From Nymphaea colorata (Eukaryota > Streptophyta > Magnoliopsida > Nymphaeales > Nymphaeaceae): a stretch of DNA of 64,000 nt. The first letter of the stretch is position 1; every line of letters starts with the position of its first letter. Where the stretch lies: the NCBI RefSeq assembly GCF_008831285.2, contig NC_045141.1, positions 23,338,742 to 23,402,741 on the forward strand, written 5' to 3'. The position numbers and the translations under genes are program-made. Under the pieces are notes generated by a model. The model saw nothing but the letters and a program-made list of their open reading frames with translations. It was not told the DNA's origin and did not search any database. Of the stretch, positions 12,301 through 24,672 are shown one piece after another.

Positions 12301-15300
12301 TTTGTTAACAGATTTAATTCTTTTTTGCTATGTCCAGTGCATCATGTCGGCATCCTAAAACCATACAGTGCAATTCATGATACATTATGATGAAATAGGA
12401 ATTACAAGTGCTCACAGAGCAAGGCTGTCCAGTAATTGAATGTGCATATGCTAAGAAGCAGATCCCCTTCACCAAACTCACGACAAAGGGCAAAACTATT
12501 CACTAATAAGGGGAAATGGACATCCACATACTCAGAAGATATAAATATCAATAACATCATAACAATAATATTTTGATTTTCCCAATGGGAGGTCAGCTGT
12601 CTTGCCCTCATCTACATCTGATATCAACTAAAAGAACCATCAAAAGACATTGACTGGATTTTGAGTTCAGCAGCAGAGCACAATCAAACCTCAATTATGA
12701 TAGGCTTGCCATCTTTCATTGCTTTCTTGAGGTCACCTGCCAAACCTAACCAATATTGCCAAATGTCATGATGATTGGATGGCTGATGCTCGATTTGACA
12801 ACAAATAGAAGAAATATAACCTATGACAGTATGCTAATAACAGCAAGGATCGAAAGTACCTTTCCTTACCACTCTACACTCCCTACAGAACTCGGTGACA
12901 AGTTCTTCCTGGCTCTTGAAATCTCGTGCCCAAACTGGAGTGGAAGCCAATGGTGCACTGCATATATTAAACCATATGAATTTTGTCCATATTTTGCAAA
13001 CAAGACCATTCAATTTAGGGACTGCGCTATAAGAATATAATAGATAGCTAAAAAGTTGGAGAAATTAAGCATCCCTAAATGTGCTGAAAGCGACTTGGAA
13101 GTTGGGACAGAATGGAAAAGCACCACAAATAAACAAGTCAAAACGCCCATAAATGACCACAAGTCAAAACAGCCATAACAAAGAGTATTCAAACATGTGA
13201 CGATCAAAAGGAATTGCAACTATATAACCTACATTGCCTAAACTCTGTACACAGTCAAGATCCCACATTCTGTTCATTGACACATTTATTTTGTCAAAAG
13301 GGTGAAGAGATCTTCTCCCAAAATGTTAAAAACTTAAAATATAAATTTCTTTTTGCAACCCATACCCATAAGCAGTCAGAGAATTCATATCTTCCTAGAC
13401 AAATATGATCACAAAGGACAGATAGTAGAACAAAATTGTACTTCAGCATTCAAAGATGTCAGGAGAATGTACATATGCATACATTTCATACATTCACATA
13501 AGAGGATAAAAGAATAGTGATCATCAACATACTCGGTGGAGGTTCGCAGCAACTCGTAGACCATATCTGTCTGCAATATCAAATGCAAAATAGTTCAAGA
13601 AAGTTAATACACAAACTGGACTGCTAGAACAACAAACATGTCAGGACATAGATGAGTTACATGTAAAACATTTGGCAAGTTCAGGCGTTGAGCAAGTTGC
13701 GTTGCAATAGTGGATTTTCCAGCACAGGCAGTACCACACACAAGTATTACAAGAGGAACCCTTTGATGATGAAATCTATCAGAAAAGGTACAACAGTAAA
13801 TCACAGATTAGTGAACAGAACTTTTACAGCAGCTAATAATTTCAAGTTGATATAAAAAGGACATGACAATGTAATCCAGTAACTGACATTCATGTCTGCA
13901 GGAATATCATGTATCATGTGACAGAGGTGCAACATTTATCCTAGGAGAGTATACAGGTTCTAAGCAAAATGAAAAAGACATTTGATTTCGAGTGCAGAAA
14001 ATAAACAACAAGTCCCAACCTGGTCATCATCTTGTAGCGAATAATATACTCTTCTCCATAGCCTCTCCGCTCCATAAGCTGCATTTCATACCTGATGTTG
14101 GTAAGATAAGGAATCCCAGTACTATTAGACCCAAACAAAAAAACAAAGGGAAAAGATAACTTTTGTTAATCAAAATTTTAATGGGTGTGTGTCAGTTCTC
14201 TACATAAAATTGAAGGATTTACATTCATATGAATCACCCAACAAGAAACTATGCACCAGAAAGACTGTTTCCATGCAAAAGTATAGAGAAAAACTTATTT
14301 GAGTAAGATAAAGTAAATTGGTTCATCAATGATTCACAATGAATTCTAAACAACCACGTAAAACAATTATAATAAGCCAAAAAGCATAAGGCACGTTAAC
14401 CAAGGTATGCTGTGAACCTTGCCATCACTCTGTTTTTCAAAGTGATGAAGGAAAGGAGTCATAAACGGATGGACTAAACCTTTGACACAGAGACTAGCTG
14501 ATGAGAAACATGATTGCAACTACTGAAGCTGCAGTACACATCTACACATTACAACAAACACCAACCAGAATTTCTACTATAGAAGAGGTGTCTTAATCAA
14601 CCCAACTTCATCAATTTGAAGAGCATACAATCAAAGCCTTATTCAATAGCTGACGTGAATAACAGTATACTTTTCTTAAGTCTCAAACCTCAAAAGGATA
14701 GAACAATGATAAGAGGTATGGCTAAGCCAATGTCAGACAACAAATTCAAAGGCCCTTTGCATGTTAAATATAGATCTTCAAATGAAACACAAGCAACAAT
14801 AAAAATTTTGACACGAATAGGAACCACAGATAAATGCCGCAATATATCTGAAGGAACTAAAGAGGGGAAGAAAACAAAGAGATAGTCGCTAGTTAATATC
14901 CACATCTGCTCAAACAAATTGCTTCAAAACATACAGCGAATTGGTGTTATTTCCAAGAAGTACAATTTGTTAATTCAAAATCCCATAGCCTTATTGCACA
15001 CCATATCAAGCAAAACATTACTTGAAGCAACCTTCTGCCTATGTCACACGGGTGCGGGTGCGATACGGGTACGGGGATACGGGTGCGGACACGGCAATTT
15101 TCATTTTTTTTGGATACGTGGACACGGTAAATTTTATATTTAAAAAAAAGATAAAATAAAAAAAATATTAGATTAATAGTTCAATCTTACAAAAAAGTTT
15201 GTTTTATCACAGTATTTGAAAGGATTATTAATGGAAATAATTGGATGCATCACAAAAAATTGATAAAATGAAAAAAAAACATTAAAATTTTTATTTTCTG

Positions 15301-17146
15301 CCATGTCCGCACCCGCACCCGAGTGTCGACACGGACACCTGGGCTATTTTGCCGTGTCCGTGTGACATAGCCTTCTGCAGTGGAATTTGCAACACACACC
15401 AAACGTCCATCCCCACCCCCACAAACACCCAAACAACGACTCTAGGTTTTCTTCTTTTTAATGTTTTGATAAATGATGCAGAGAACTATGAGGTTATGAA
15501 ATTGCAAAAAAAAAATCATGACATCCCCTATTTAGGCTCATCTTTCTATGATAAAGGACAGGCTCATGGTGGTCTTGGAGCATCCTTTATTTGAGGACTG
15601 AAAAACATGACCCATTAAAAAAATCCTCAAACTTTCAAAACCTAAAGGCGTTTGTGAGAAAGTGAAGTACTAATTACTATCAAATAGTTCGTAAACATTA
15701 GCAAGAATATGACCATTTTATATTCACATAGCAAAGTTCGGAAATATAGAAATAAGCATGTCCTCCTTTACTTTTCTCATATAAAATCACTAGTAATTGA
15801 TTCTTGTGAAGACTCTTGTCATGAACTGCCACTTTCAAGTTTCAACATATTAAATCTAGTAAATCTGGAGTAACAAGTAAATTTTAGCTGGTATATGGTA
15901 TACAAGTTTGCTAGATAAGTACCTTAAACAAATTAGCCTCCAGATCAGATTGTGAACTGCAAACAATTTCAATAAAGATGAAATGTCAGAAGAGAAAGAA
16001 AAAAATTAGCACTAGGAAAGTACTAGGTATATATCAGACCTCTAAATCAACAAATACAGGTGAAGAACCTAATTATAAGTTGCAATATCCTTAATACAAG
16101 TAAAAATACTGCGAGTCCTACAAAGAAAAAAATTATGTAGGGCGCTGCAACTGCCTTGACAATTCTACATATAGAAGAAGATGCAGAGGTTCATATAGTG
16201 ACAATTAACAAGTTACCAAAAGTCATGCTACTTGGAATCCTGTCTCATCATGATAGATGTCCAATGAACAGCAAAGCAGAAAAAGGGAGAGATAAAAGAT
16301 AAACAGAGTCCTTATGGGAAGTTTACATACACGTCCAACAAGCTGTTGTCTACAAGCAGCTTTTTGAGTTCAAGAGCAATTTTAATAGCAACATGATTTG
16401 GGATCTGCATAGAAATAACATAAAGATGATTAGTTATTCCCCATGCAAACGACCAATGAGCCATATCACAACGCAGATTCGCAATTCAACAGTTGTCAAG
16501 CGCATGCAACACTGTTGAGGGTCGTTGCTTCGCCGTTTCTGATTTCACTCCCAGGAGACCAAAAAACCAAACAAGGCTGTAAAAGACATGAATTACACAG
16601 TTGGGAGAAACCAGTAATAGGGAAACGCTTACAAGAAAAGGAACTTCAACTAGCACAAAGAAGCGCTTGGATCATGTAATAAAGGCCTAGTTGACGAATT
16701 TTCACCAATTTATTGGAATCAAAGACGCCCAACGGAAAAGAACAGCCATTAAACTCACGAATTCTCTTATAACCATTTCAAAATTCACCCATAACATAAT
16801 TAAAAACAATAAAAAACCGACAAACAGATTTACGTTTCGTCCCGGAAACATTTGAAAATACCAAGATATAAACTCGGATAAACCCATAAAACCACAAGCA
16901 ATCAACCAAAACCTGCAAGAACACCTAAATTTCCATGCATGCATATTGAATTTCGTCAAAAACAGAAGCAAGAAAGAATCTAGGCGACAAGAGCCGAAAA
17001 GAAGGCAACGGAGAGAAAGGTGAGAGCACACCACCTTCGTTACAGTAAGCATTCTGCTCAACAAGAATCTCGATAACACATAGTAGTGATCCGCATTATC
17101 CCCTAGCCAAACCTTCACCTGCCACACAAAACCCAATCTATCAATC

Positions 17147-17178
<32 letters not shown>

Positions 17179-17431
17179 TTATTATGATGGGTGGTGCATG
17201 CGCAGAAAAAAGTTAAGAGTGAAGAACGAAGAAGAGAGAAGGAACCGGAGGACCAAAAACCTTAACGAAATCGTATTTGGAGGAAGTGTTGCGAGCGGAG
17301 AGGCGGCCGGGTGGCATAGCCGGCTCTTCGCTGCCCTCGGCCATGGAGTCCGCCGCCAGGCGGGAAGCCGATGTCTCTGCTGCCGCTTCTCTCGTTGTTG
17401 CCGGCTCGCCCTTCTCCTTTCCCTTCTCCAT
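6373..17431 (-). CDS. 2-phosphoglycerate kinase-like P-loop NTPase (plant 2PGK-related family), 15 exons
   Basis: Exons: 17431-17261, 17118-17035, 16404-16331, 15956-15923, 14078-14020, 13775-13661, 13570-13533, 12957-12860, 12745-12690, 11858-11543, 11325-11225, 9536-9480, 8982-8917, 7498-7424, 6417-6373; 462 residues. The ATG at 17431 has an in-frame TGA 12 nt upstream. After an Ala/Glu-rich leader, residues 53-120 (KYDFVKVKVWLGDNADHYY to the LMERRGYG segment) resemble the ATP-cone-like N-terminus of archaeal 2-phosphoglycerate kinases. The Walker A motif is GTACAGKST (155-163), followed by TDMVYELLRTSTDAPLAS and IIIEGIHLDP. Exon 10 adds a Ser/Thr/Glu-rich insert of about 85 residues, absent from what I know of prokaryotic relatives. 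The C-terminal part (IIVPIVLKMADFDHK, then TLDWLHGYLLQ) completes the kinase fold. Plant relatives include the LPA1 proteins affecting phytate, but those have a long extra N-terminal region lacking here; catalytic activity is unproven. The cytosol is the likely site because no signal is seen. The last exon (14 codons) is the least secure. Confidence 0.93.
8012..8305. repeat. Diverged tandem repeat in an intron of the 2PGK-like gene
   Basis: The string CTGAATTTTATGCTAGAA occurs at about 8015, 8053 and 8186. The following blocks (about 8070-8165 and 8203-8305) share the order ATGAAGAAA.CAAGATA..., AATTGAATTAA and TCAGCAA. This is a worn duplication with a unit of roughly 130 bp lying between exons 13 and 14. 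Confidence 0.7.
8401..8437. repeat. (CT)n-(CA)n microsatellite
   Basis: A run of CT dinucleotides passes directly into an imperfect CA run, inside an intron of the 2PGK-like gene. Confidence 0.9.
15039..15370. mobile_element. hAT-like non-autonomous foldback element with 8-bp target duplication
   Basis: The element begins CTATGTCACACGG and ends in its exact reverse complement CCGTGTGACATAG. It is flanked on both sides by the same 8 bp, CCTTCTGC (15031-15038 and 15371-15378). Inside, both arms carry GC-rich strings of the type GGGTGCGGGTGCG / GTCCGCACCCGCACCC around an AT-rich centre. The 8-bp duplication points to hAT transposase mobilisation; the element is 332 bp with no coding capacity. 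It sits in the intron between exons 4 and 5 of the 2PGK-like gene. Confidence 0.88.
17147..17178. repeat. (GA)n microsatellite in intron 1 of the 2PGK-like gene
   Basis: An imperfect GA run of about 30 bp lies between exon 1 and exon 2. On the gene's strand it reads as a CT-rich tract and may form part of the pyrimidine tract before the exon 2 acceptor at 17119. Confidence 0.85.
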
Positions 17432-20400
17432 TTGCCTTGGTCAGCTCGCCCTCTCCCTCGTTCTTCACGTACTTCGGACGCCATTTTACTTGATTTTTTC
17501 CCTCTTTTATAAAGAAAGGAATGTCCACGTTCGCGCAGCAATAACACGTCGTCAGCATTCAAGTGGGAGTCTGCGACTCTGCCGAATCTTTATATGGATC
17601 GGATATTGGTTAAATGAATGAAATCAAGGTTCAGATCCAAATTTAAGAAAATTTTCAAATATTCGTCCATGAGCCGACTTTAATTGTTTTTTTTTAATTA
17701 CAAAAACCGTGCCAACCGTTTAAGTTTTTTTTTTTTTTTTAATTACAAAACCATGCCAACCGTTTAAGTTGTTAAGTGAGCGAGATTTAATCCCTACCGT
17801 TTATAATGGTGTGACTTCTTTGCTAACGTACTGGGCGGTTAGATAGTTTGGTTTTTTTAAAGACTCAAGTTCGAATCTTGAAGTGGTTACTATTACGTTT
17901 CAACCTCTAAACCGTAAAAGGTCCTCAAGCATGCCAAGAAAAAGACATACAAAAAAGGTGCATGCATGGTTAATGGCCCTTTTTTTTAAAAAAAATGGAC
18001 AACCCCATGAAAACCCATTTATATTGACCCAACAGTTAGGTGTCGTTTTATAATTTTTGGTTACTTTTTAACAACTACGACCGGACAAGATTGGCCGTTT
18101 TTTATTATCTTAAATCAAATCAGTCATATGGTGCCTTGAAATTTCCTAACTTGATGACATTATGTTTTAAAACTGCAAATATGATCCACATATTGTCTTT
18201 CATTCCAAGAGTATTTTCAGTAGTCATTCAGTAGTCATCACAACTTTGTCAAATGTAAGAATATATGGTGCGTTAAGATGGATATGAAGTTGTTAAGCTT
18301 GCATAAGTCTCCTAACTTAAAATATTTATCAATATTTGCCTGTTTTTTTTTCTCGCCTACTTGGATTCATAGCTTCAAGGCCGTCAGCAAAACGAACCAA
18401 AGGTGCAAGAAAATATATGTAAAGACCAGATTATTGCGCTCTTCTCAAACCTGTCATCACCACCATCATTGCAATGAGGGGTGTGGCCCAACTACTGATA
18501 ATTAGTAATTTAACACCACCATCATCGCAATGAGGGGTGTGGCGCAACTACTGATAATTAGTAATTTAAAAAAATAGTACCCACATAAATCAAACTAATA
18601 ATCTGGTTCACTGATCCACCAGCCTTATAATAACCCAAATATTTTAATAGTAATTTTTATTGAAAACCAATCTAACTGGGTTTCATGAAGAAATGGATCA
18701 AATTCACAAAATTCCAAATAGACAAATTCAAACGCGAGAAGAAGTCTATTCTGACTTGAATCCAGAAAAAAATTTAAAAGATTACGCCGCCTTGCGAGGG
18801 TGCGGTGTGAATCTGGAGAATAAACCAAAACCACCGTCGAGCTCATCATCAAACTATGGGTCAATTCCTTGCTGTTCCTTGCCGAGCTTTCGCGGAGTTG
18901 CGGATGGATCGAACATATCCGGTGTTCTTACTGGGCTGTTTTTGCACGCAATCAAATAATAAATGATCTCGATTTAAGAAAACATGGAACCGTAAATCTA
19001 CGTATGGTAGCACATCAAGACAAAGAACCATAAATCTTAATATATCTAATTTGAATGGATATTTGATCGAACCGTTCGGAAAAAATCAAACATGAAAAAA
19101 ATTTATATTCGATTAAGAAATCGAATCAGATTCGGGTTTAAAAAATGACATCTAATCAGATTCATATACACATAAATATCCAATCAGTTTCAAATACAAA
19201 TTCAGATCAAATGTATTTTTAAACAAATATCCTATATCTGATTCTTTACGTTTTAAATATCGGTCAAATTTGGATTGACATCACATTCAGATTGTAAAAT
19301 GAGAATTCTTTGTTCTGCAAATGCTAATATGTGAATATTAAAAAAAAAAAAGAGATGCATATATCTAGATATATCCGATTCAAATTCGACGAGCCTGGTG
19401 GACCAAACACCAACGATGGCATTTTCCGACGAGAACAAATTAATGTTGCAACGTTATCAAAAGAAGCATTTCTTCCAAAAACGGAACCGCCGATCATGAC
19501 TATATCGGCAATCCTTACATCACAGACATTCATTGTTCGTGACGCAGTCCTTCATCCACCTGGCTATCGGTCGGCCGGGCCGGTGGTGATAACACTAGTG
19601 ATCGCCGCCGAGGTGGTCGTACCCGGAAAAAGGTGTTCCGGCGACCGCCCACAGCTACGTGGCGTTCCAGCCGGCGGTCTTTGGCGGAATGGGAATCATG
19701 AGGTCGCAGCCAAAAGCTGGAAAAGAACAAAGCGAGTTAGAACGAGAGGTGGCATTGAAGGGAGTTGCAGAGGGGGCTGCATTTTGCACAAGGAGACGAA
19801 TGCTTCACCGAGAGGCATGTGGCAGCGGCTTCTACGTGCCAGATTTATAGGCTGCCATATGAACCAATCACATTTCGGTAAAAGATCTTATTCCTTTCTC
19901 TTTTTTTTTCCAATCTGGATTATTTCACTACTTCGAATCTAGAGACCTACATTGGTTTATTTTCTTTAAGTTTGCTTGTTTGTTCCACGATTATGTTTAT
20001 GGGCATTTGATTACTTTGGACTTGGACTTGAAATCCATAAAAGAACTATGATAAAATCTATGATTTATTAAATTAAGGATCATAAGTCAGATTTAAGATG
20101 AGCGAAGAGAAAGGATCTGATCTTATATCTATGATTCTCAATCCTAATTAATCATCTTAAATAAAAAGCTATCAAACACCTCCTTTATATTTCTAAGCAG
20201 TATTCTTAAGCCAACGAACGCCTTTCCAAGAAAAGGCAGAAGGTTGCAGGGAGTCTGACCTCAATAGTAAATCTGGACTTGAGTTTGGGTATTAATTTAA
20301 GACCCTGAATCGGGTCCGATCCGTTATTAAGGTTTGCCTTTTTAACTGCAGGGACGTCCCTCTCAGTCAATCAATCACCTTCAGACTCTTTCTCTCTCCC

Positions 20401-20477
20401 TCTCTCATCCCCCTCCCCACATATACACAAGCACTGTATAGTGCTCTCTCTTCCTTCACTTCTCTCGAAAGAACTCA
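17432..20477. other. Intergenic region between divergently transcribed 2PGK-like and bHLH genes
   Basis: The two genes point away from each other, so both promoters lie here. I see two tandem duplications (17695-17770 and 18458-18569) and a generally AT-rich background. A GC-rich island at about 19540-19720 holds long open frames on both strands that match nothing I recognise. The last 100 bp before 20478 are CT-rich and are probably the bHLH 5' leader. Confidence 0.5.
18458..18569. repeat. Two-copy 56-bp tandem duplication
   Basis: Copy 1 (18458-18513) and copy 2 (18514-18569) both run from CACCACCATCAT through AATGAGGGGTGTGGC to GATAATTAGTAATTTAA. They differ at only a couple of positions, so the event is recent. 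It lies outside any gene. Confidence 0.92.
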
Positions 20478-22106
20478 ATGAATCACAGCGTTCCTCAGTG
20501 GCAGATGGAAGAAGAAGAAGAAGAAGAAGGAGGCCAATGCCTAGTAAACTCTCCCAAACAAGGAGGCGGAGGAGCCTTTCTACTTACCAACGCCGATTCC
20601 TTAAGCGACAGCTTTTCCCTGTAATCTTTCTTTCTTTCTTTCTTTCTTTTTCTCTGTCACTGTGCTCCACAAGGATGGGGAAATCATTGGCTTCCTTTCT
20701 TTCTGCTAGGATTTGTATCGCTGGTGCGGTTTTCGTTTTCTTTTATCTTCTTCGTTTCCCTTATGTATCTCTCCGTCCTCTTTTTGTCAGGTGGGACAAC
20801 GAAGTTGCAGAGCTCACATGGGAGAACGGCCAATTGGCAATGCACGGGCTCGGCCCACCCAAGCCCGCAACCTGCAAGCCGGCCGGAAACAGGCACGCCT
20901 GGGAGGCGGGCGGCCACCCAACAGCCAACGGCACCCTCGAGTGCATCGTCAAACAAGGCACATCCTTTCGTGTCCCGGACAAGGTCCCGGGGGCGCCGCA
21001 ACCAGCGGACCTTCCCCCATGGTTCAGGGACGCCTTGGTCCCTTGCGCCCCAGCACCCGTGCCCACACCCACCCTGCAGGGTAGAGCCGGGACGGACCGC
21101 CTCGCCCTCGACCTTCCACCCACTTCGAACTTGTCCACCTGCGTGGGCTCTTGCCAGTCCCCCTTCCCGAGCTGCCATGCCCATGGCAAGAAGGAAGGCC
21201 GGCCGGAAGCCGAGTGCCAGAATATCGCAACGGTGCCGGAAGTAAATCGCCTGGGCTCGAGCTTGTGCGTTTCAGAACGTCCAGAGACGATTCGGTCCTT
21301 TTCACGAGTTGGTAGTGGCACTATGGGCACAGGCTACCCCTCCACCGCCTTGGACACGTGTGGAACAAGCGATTATGCCGGAGAACTGAACACGTCCCTT
21401 GGGTCGCCGGAAAATTCAAGTACAATTAAAGATGACCAGGGCTCGGTATCCCACACTAGATCCAAGGTGTGGACTTACTTCTTTCGTTTCGAATATAACT
21501 TTCAAACGAAAAACATATGTGCTTGCTGCCCGGAAATTTATTCCGGCGAGGAAGATGCCATGGAAGCATATCCTACTTTAAATTCATTTGTCGTCGCCTA
21601 ATTTTAGAAAGTTGGTATCAACCGATTGCTGATTCTCTGGGTGTTTCATTGCTTTTCATTATGTGTTAAAAGAGGGAGGAAGAAGAGAGCGAGAACCGGA
21701 AGAGGAAGAAGGGACGTTCTTCAATCTCTTCTGCAAGAAGAAGTAGAGCTGCTTCGGTTCACAACCAATCAGAACGTGTAAGCAAGATTGACTGTCACTG
21801 ATTTTTTTTCTTTAGTTATTTTAGGGCCACTTCATGAAATAGTTTGTGCATTTATTTTACAATATTAAAATATGTGGTTACTATCAGCTTATGAAAAGTG
21901 AGTCCGTGAAAGTTGGCACGATCAGCTCTCGGGATATGAATCTCAAATTGGAAGACAAGTTGATAAGAAATTGACAAACGAATCTCAAGTTTCTTTTTTA
22001 TTTCCTTTTTTCCCGAAAATCTCAATTCATTTCATGACTACTATTTAAGTCAATCTTAAAGACAAAGTGATAAGTGGTGGGTCTTAGGTTGGTGGTTGTG
22101 TCCATT

Positions 22107-22167
<61 letters not shown>

Positions 22168-23164
22168 GTAGCAGTAAGAGTACTAATGTCCCTAACAAAT
22201 AATTGATGAGATATTAAATATTTGCAGAAACGGAGGGACAGGATCAACCAGAAGATGAAAACTTTGCAGAAGTTGATACCCAACTCCAGCAAGGTAAATA
22301 ACTTTAAAATTTCTCATTTATGTATTCCTTCTGAACTGTGGTGCAACAAAAAGGAATTATATCATATATTTCATAGCGACGCATATTCATGCCTGCATTA
22401 TTTACAAGAATATTCGATTGCTTTGGTGTCGAAATTAAATTTCGGTACTTTCTTGTTCCAAATTGCAGACGGACAAGGCCTCTATTTTAGACGAGGTGAT
22501 CGAATACGTAAAGCTGCTTCAAGCCACAGTCCAAGTGATGGGCCAGACGAACATGCCGAACATGATGCTGCCGATGAGCATCCAGCAGCTCCAAATGTGT
22601 ATGTTAACACAAATTGGCATGGGCATGAACGCCGGAATCCGGCCTGGCCACGCCGGAATCCGGCCGCTCCTAAATCCTGCCAACTTCATGCAGCCCAACC
22701 TCGTCGCAGCTGCCGCCAGTTCGTGTGACAAGCTGAGAGAGACGATCGCTGGTGCTTCACTACCAGATCCGATCTCGGCCGTCCTCGCATGCCAAGCACA
22801 GGTAGAGTGCCGAGGCCAGCTCTCATAGTCATGGTATTATTATATGATCTTCATATAGTTTCATCCATTATCCAATCTGCATGATGAGATCATTAGACTA
22901 TAATTATAAAAGTTGAGATTATGTAACTAAATCAGAACGTGTAGCTAGTGATTCTTAACCGAGAGAGGTGAGACCAATAAGCAAAATTCTTCAGAGCGTT
23001 AAATTGCTAAGAAACGAGAACCTCTGACAAAAAGCACTTTACTTTGGTTGCAGACCATGAATGCAGATCCCTTTAAAATTGCTACCTTGTACCAGCAACT
23101 ATGTCGGCCATCGCCACCGCCGCCACCACCACCACCATCAACTGCCAATGGCTGGGAGGGCTAA
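20478..23164 (+). CDS. UNE10: UNE10/PIF8-type phytochrome-interacting bHLH transcription factor
   Basis: Exons: 20478-20620, 20791-21466, 21673-21777, 22228-22293, 22469-22801, 23054-23164; 477 residues. The protein starts MNHSVPQWQMEE; the first intron is phase 2 and joins SFS-L to WDNEVAELTWENGQ. Residues 55-62 (ELTWENGQ) are the active-phytochrome-B-binding (APB) motif, and the surrounding EVAELTWENGQLAMHGLG is typical of UNE10/PIF8. The basic region has the H303-E307-R311 triad of G-box (CACGTG) binders within HNQSERKRRDRINQ. It is followed by helix-loop-helix residues [30 protein letters not shown], split by introns exactly as in plant PIFs. The Met-rich tail (NMPNMMLPM) and the last exon (KIATLYQQL, then polyproline) also fit UNE10. 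As a nuclear regulator it should link phytochrome light signalling to growth genes. The longer frame that opens at 20441 is not used. Retention of the last intron would end the protein after ECRGQLS. Confidence 0.95.
22112..22162. repeat. (TA)n microsatellite in intron 3 of the bHLH gene
   Basis: An uninterrupted TA run of about 50 bp between exons 3 and 4. Its length is prone to variation and to assembly error. Confidence 0.95.
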
Positions 23165-24386
23165 AAATTTCTCAAACATCTGTATACTGAGAAGCTTGCA
23201 TGCTCACACTCGTCTTTTTTTCTTCTTGATTGGTTTTGGCCTTTTTATGGTCCCAAAATCTGCCTTAAGGTTATAAATGTTTGAAGAGAAGCAAGTTTCA
23301 AATACAAAATCTCAATGAAAGAATCTGTCATGTGTATGTCGATGACAAAGAAAAGAAGATACAAAGATCATTATCTACCTTATAGGTATTGAATTTATGA
23401 TATATGTTCACTTTTGAAGACATATATAACTAGTTAGTTGCAAAGTTGTAGATTGGTTGATTTCTATCACAGGCATCAATGTTTAGGGTGAATAACTGTT
23501 CGAGCTTTCACTGACCTGCCCACCATATTAAGGATGAGTCTGCTGTTAAAAGGATGTTGGAAAAAAATATTGGCTTGAAAATTGGTTTAGTTTTTTATTT
23601 TACGTAAAAATAATTTAAACTTATAACAAATTACACTCGAAAGAGCAATTCTGTTTAATCGATCGATCGGATGATTTTCTATTTCTTTTTCACTGAAAAC
23701 AGACAAAAGGAAAGCAAGCAGCCAATGATAGAAAGAACGATGGTAGGGATAATGATGATGAAGAAGAAGACGACGGCGATTGATTCATTGCTTGACCAGA
23801 CGTATAGAAATAGGAAAGCGTACATGCATGTGTCCATATCACCCATTTGGAATGCCATTGACTAGAAGACATTAAAGAGTCGTGGAGAACAGTTCCACAG
23901 CCCCAGCAGTCCGCCAGTCCAAGCGATGGCAAGTGGGCCTGACGCGGCTGCCACTTGCTGTCTTCCTATACAAAGGAAATTTCAATGCCACGATATTTTA
24001 CTGATCCGAGACTAGTGTTTGACATCAGACCTGAAATCCATGCAGATCTAAAAGATGTGGAACTTTCAGATCCACAAATTTTCAAAACCGTGGGTCTAAT
24101 TGTTTGTTTAAAATGAGTCATTCCATGCATGAATTAATGATGGGAATGATGATGAATGACAATAACGATGATGATACTGATGTGAATGATCAGGCTCTCA
24201 ACATTAGTGTAAACTCTTGAATCACTGAAGGCGACCATTTTGTTCGCTATACAGCAGCTTTCCCCTTATATGTAGGACCTCCGCATTTCCACATGATTGG
24301 AAATGTGGGTAGGGCCCCAAACGCCAACAAAACTCTACGGTTGTCCACGAGAATGTCCCTAAAAAATAAAAATATGCACGCAAGAA

Positions 24387-24480
<94 letters not shown>
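23165..24480. other. Intergenic region after the bHLH gene
   Basis: Contains the bHLH 3' UTR and then sequence without a recognisable gene. From 24387 to 24480 a (CT)n run passes into a long (TA)n run and stops exactly where the inverted repeat at 24481 begins. Confidence 0.6.

Positions 24481-24672
<192 letters not shown>

Noticed and set aside
6373-17431. Calling the gene LPA1 itself
   Set aside because: LPA1 proteins are over 700 residues with a long extra N-terminal region; this protein is 462 residues and starts just before the ATP-cone-like part.
17182-17621. Alternative long frames over the 2PGK-like first exon
   Set aside because: Only the frame from ATG 17431 runs into KYDFVK and continues into exon 2; the others are Arg/Ala-rich shadows.
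18458-18569. CRISPR-like repeat
   Set aside because: Two directly adjacent copies without spacers in a plant nuclear sequence; a simple tandem duplication.
20441-21601. A 386-codon open frame taken as a single-exon gene
   Set aside because: It crosses a clear intron (20621-20790) and ends in intron 2; only the 20791-21466 part is coding, joined to exon 1 in another frame.
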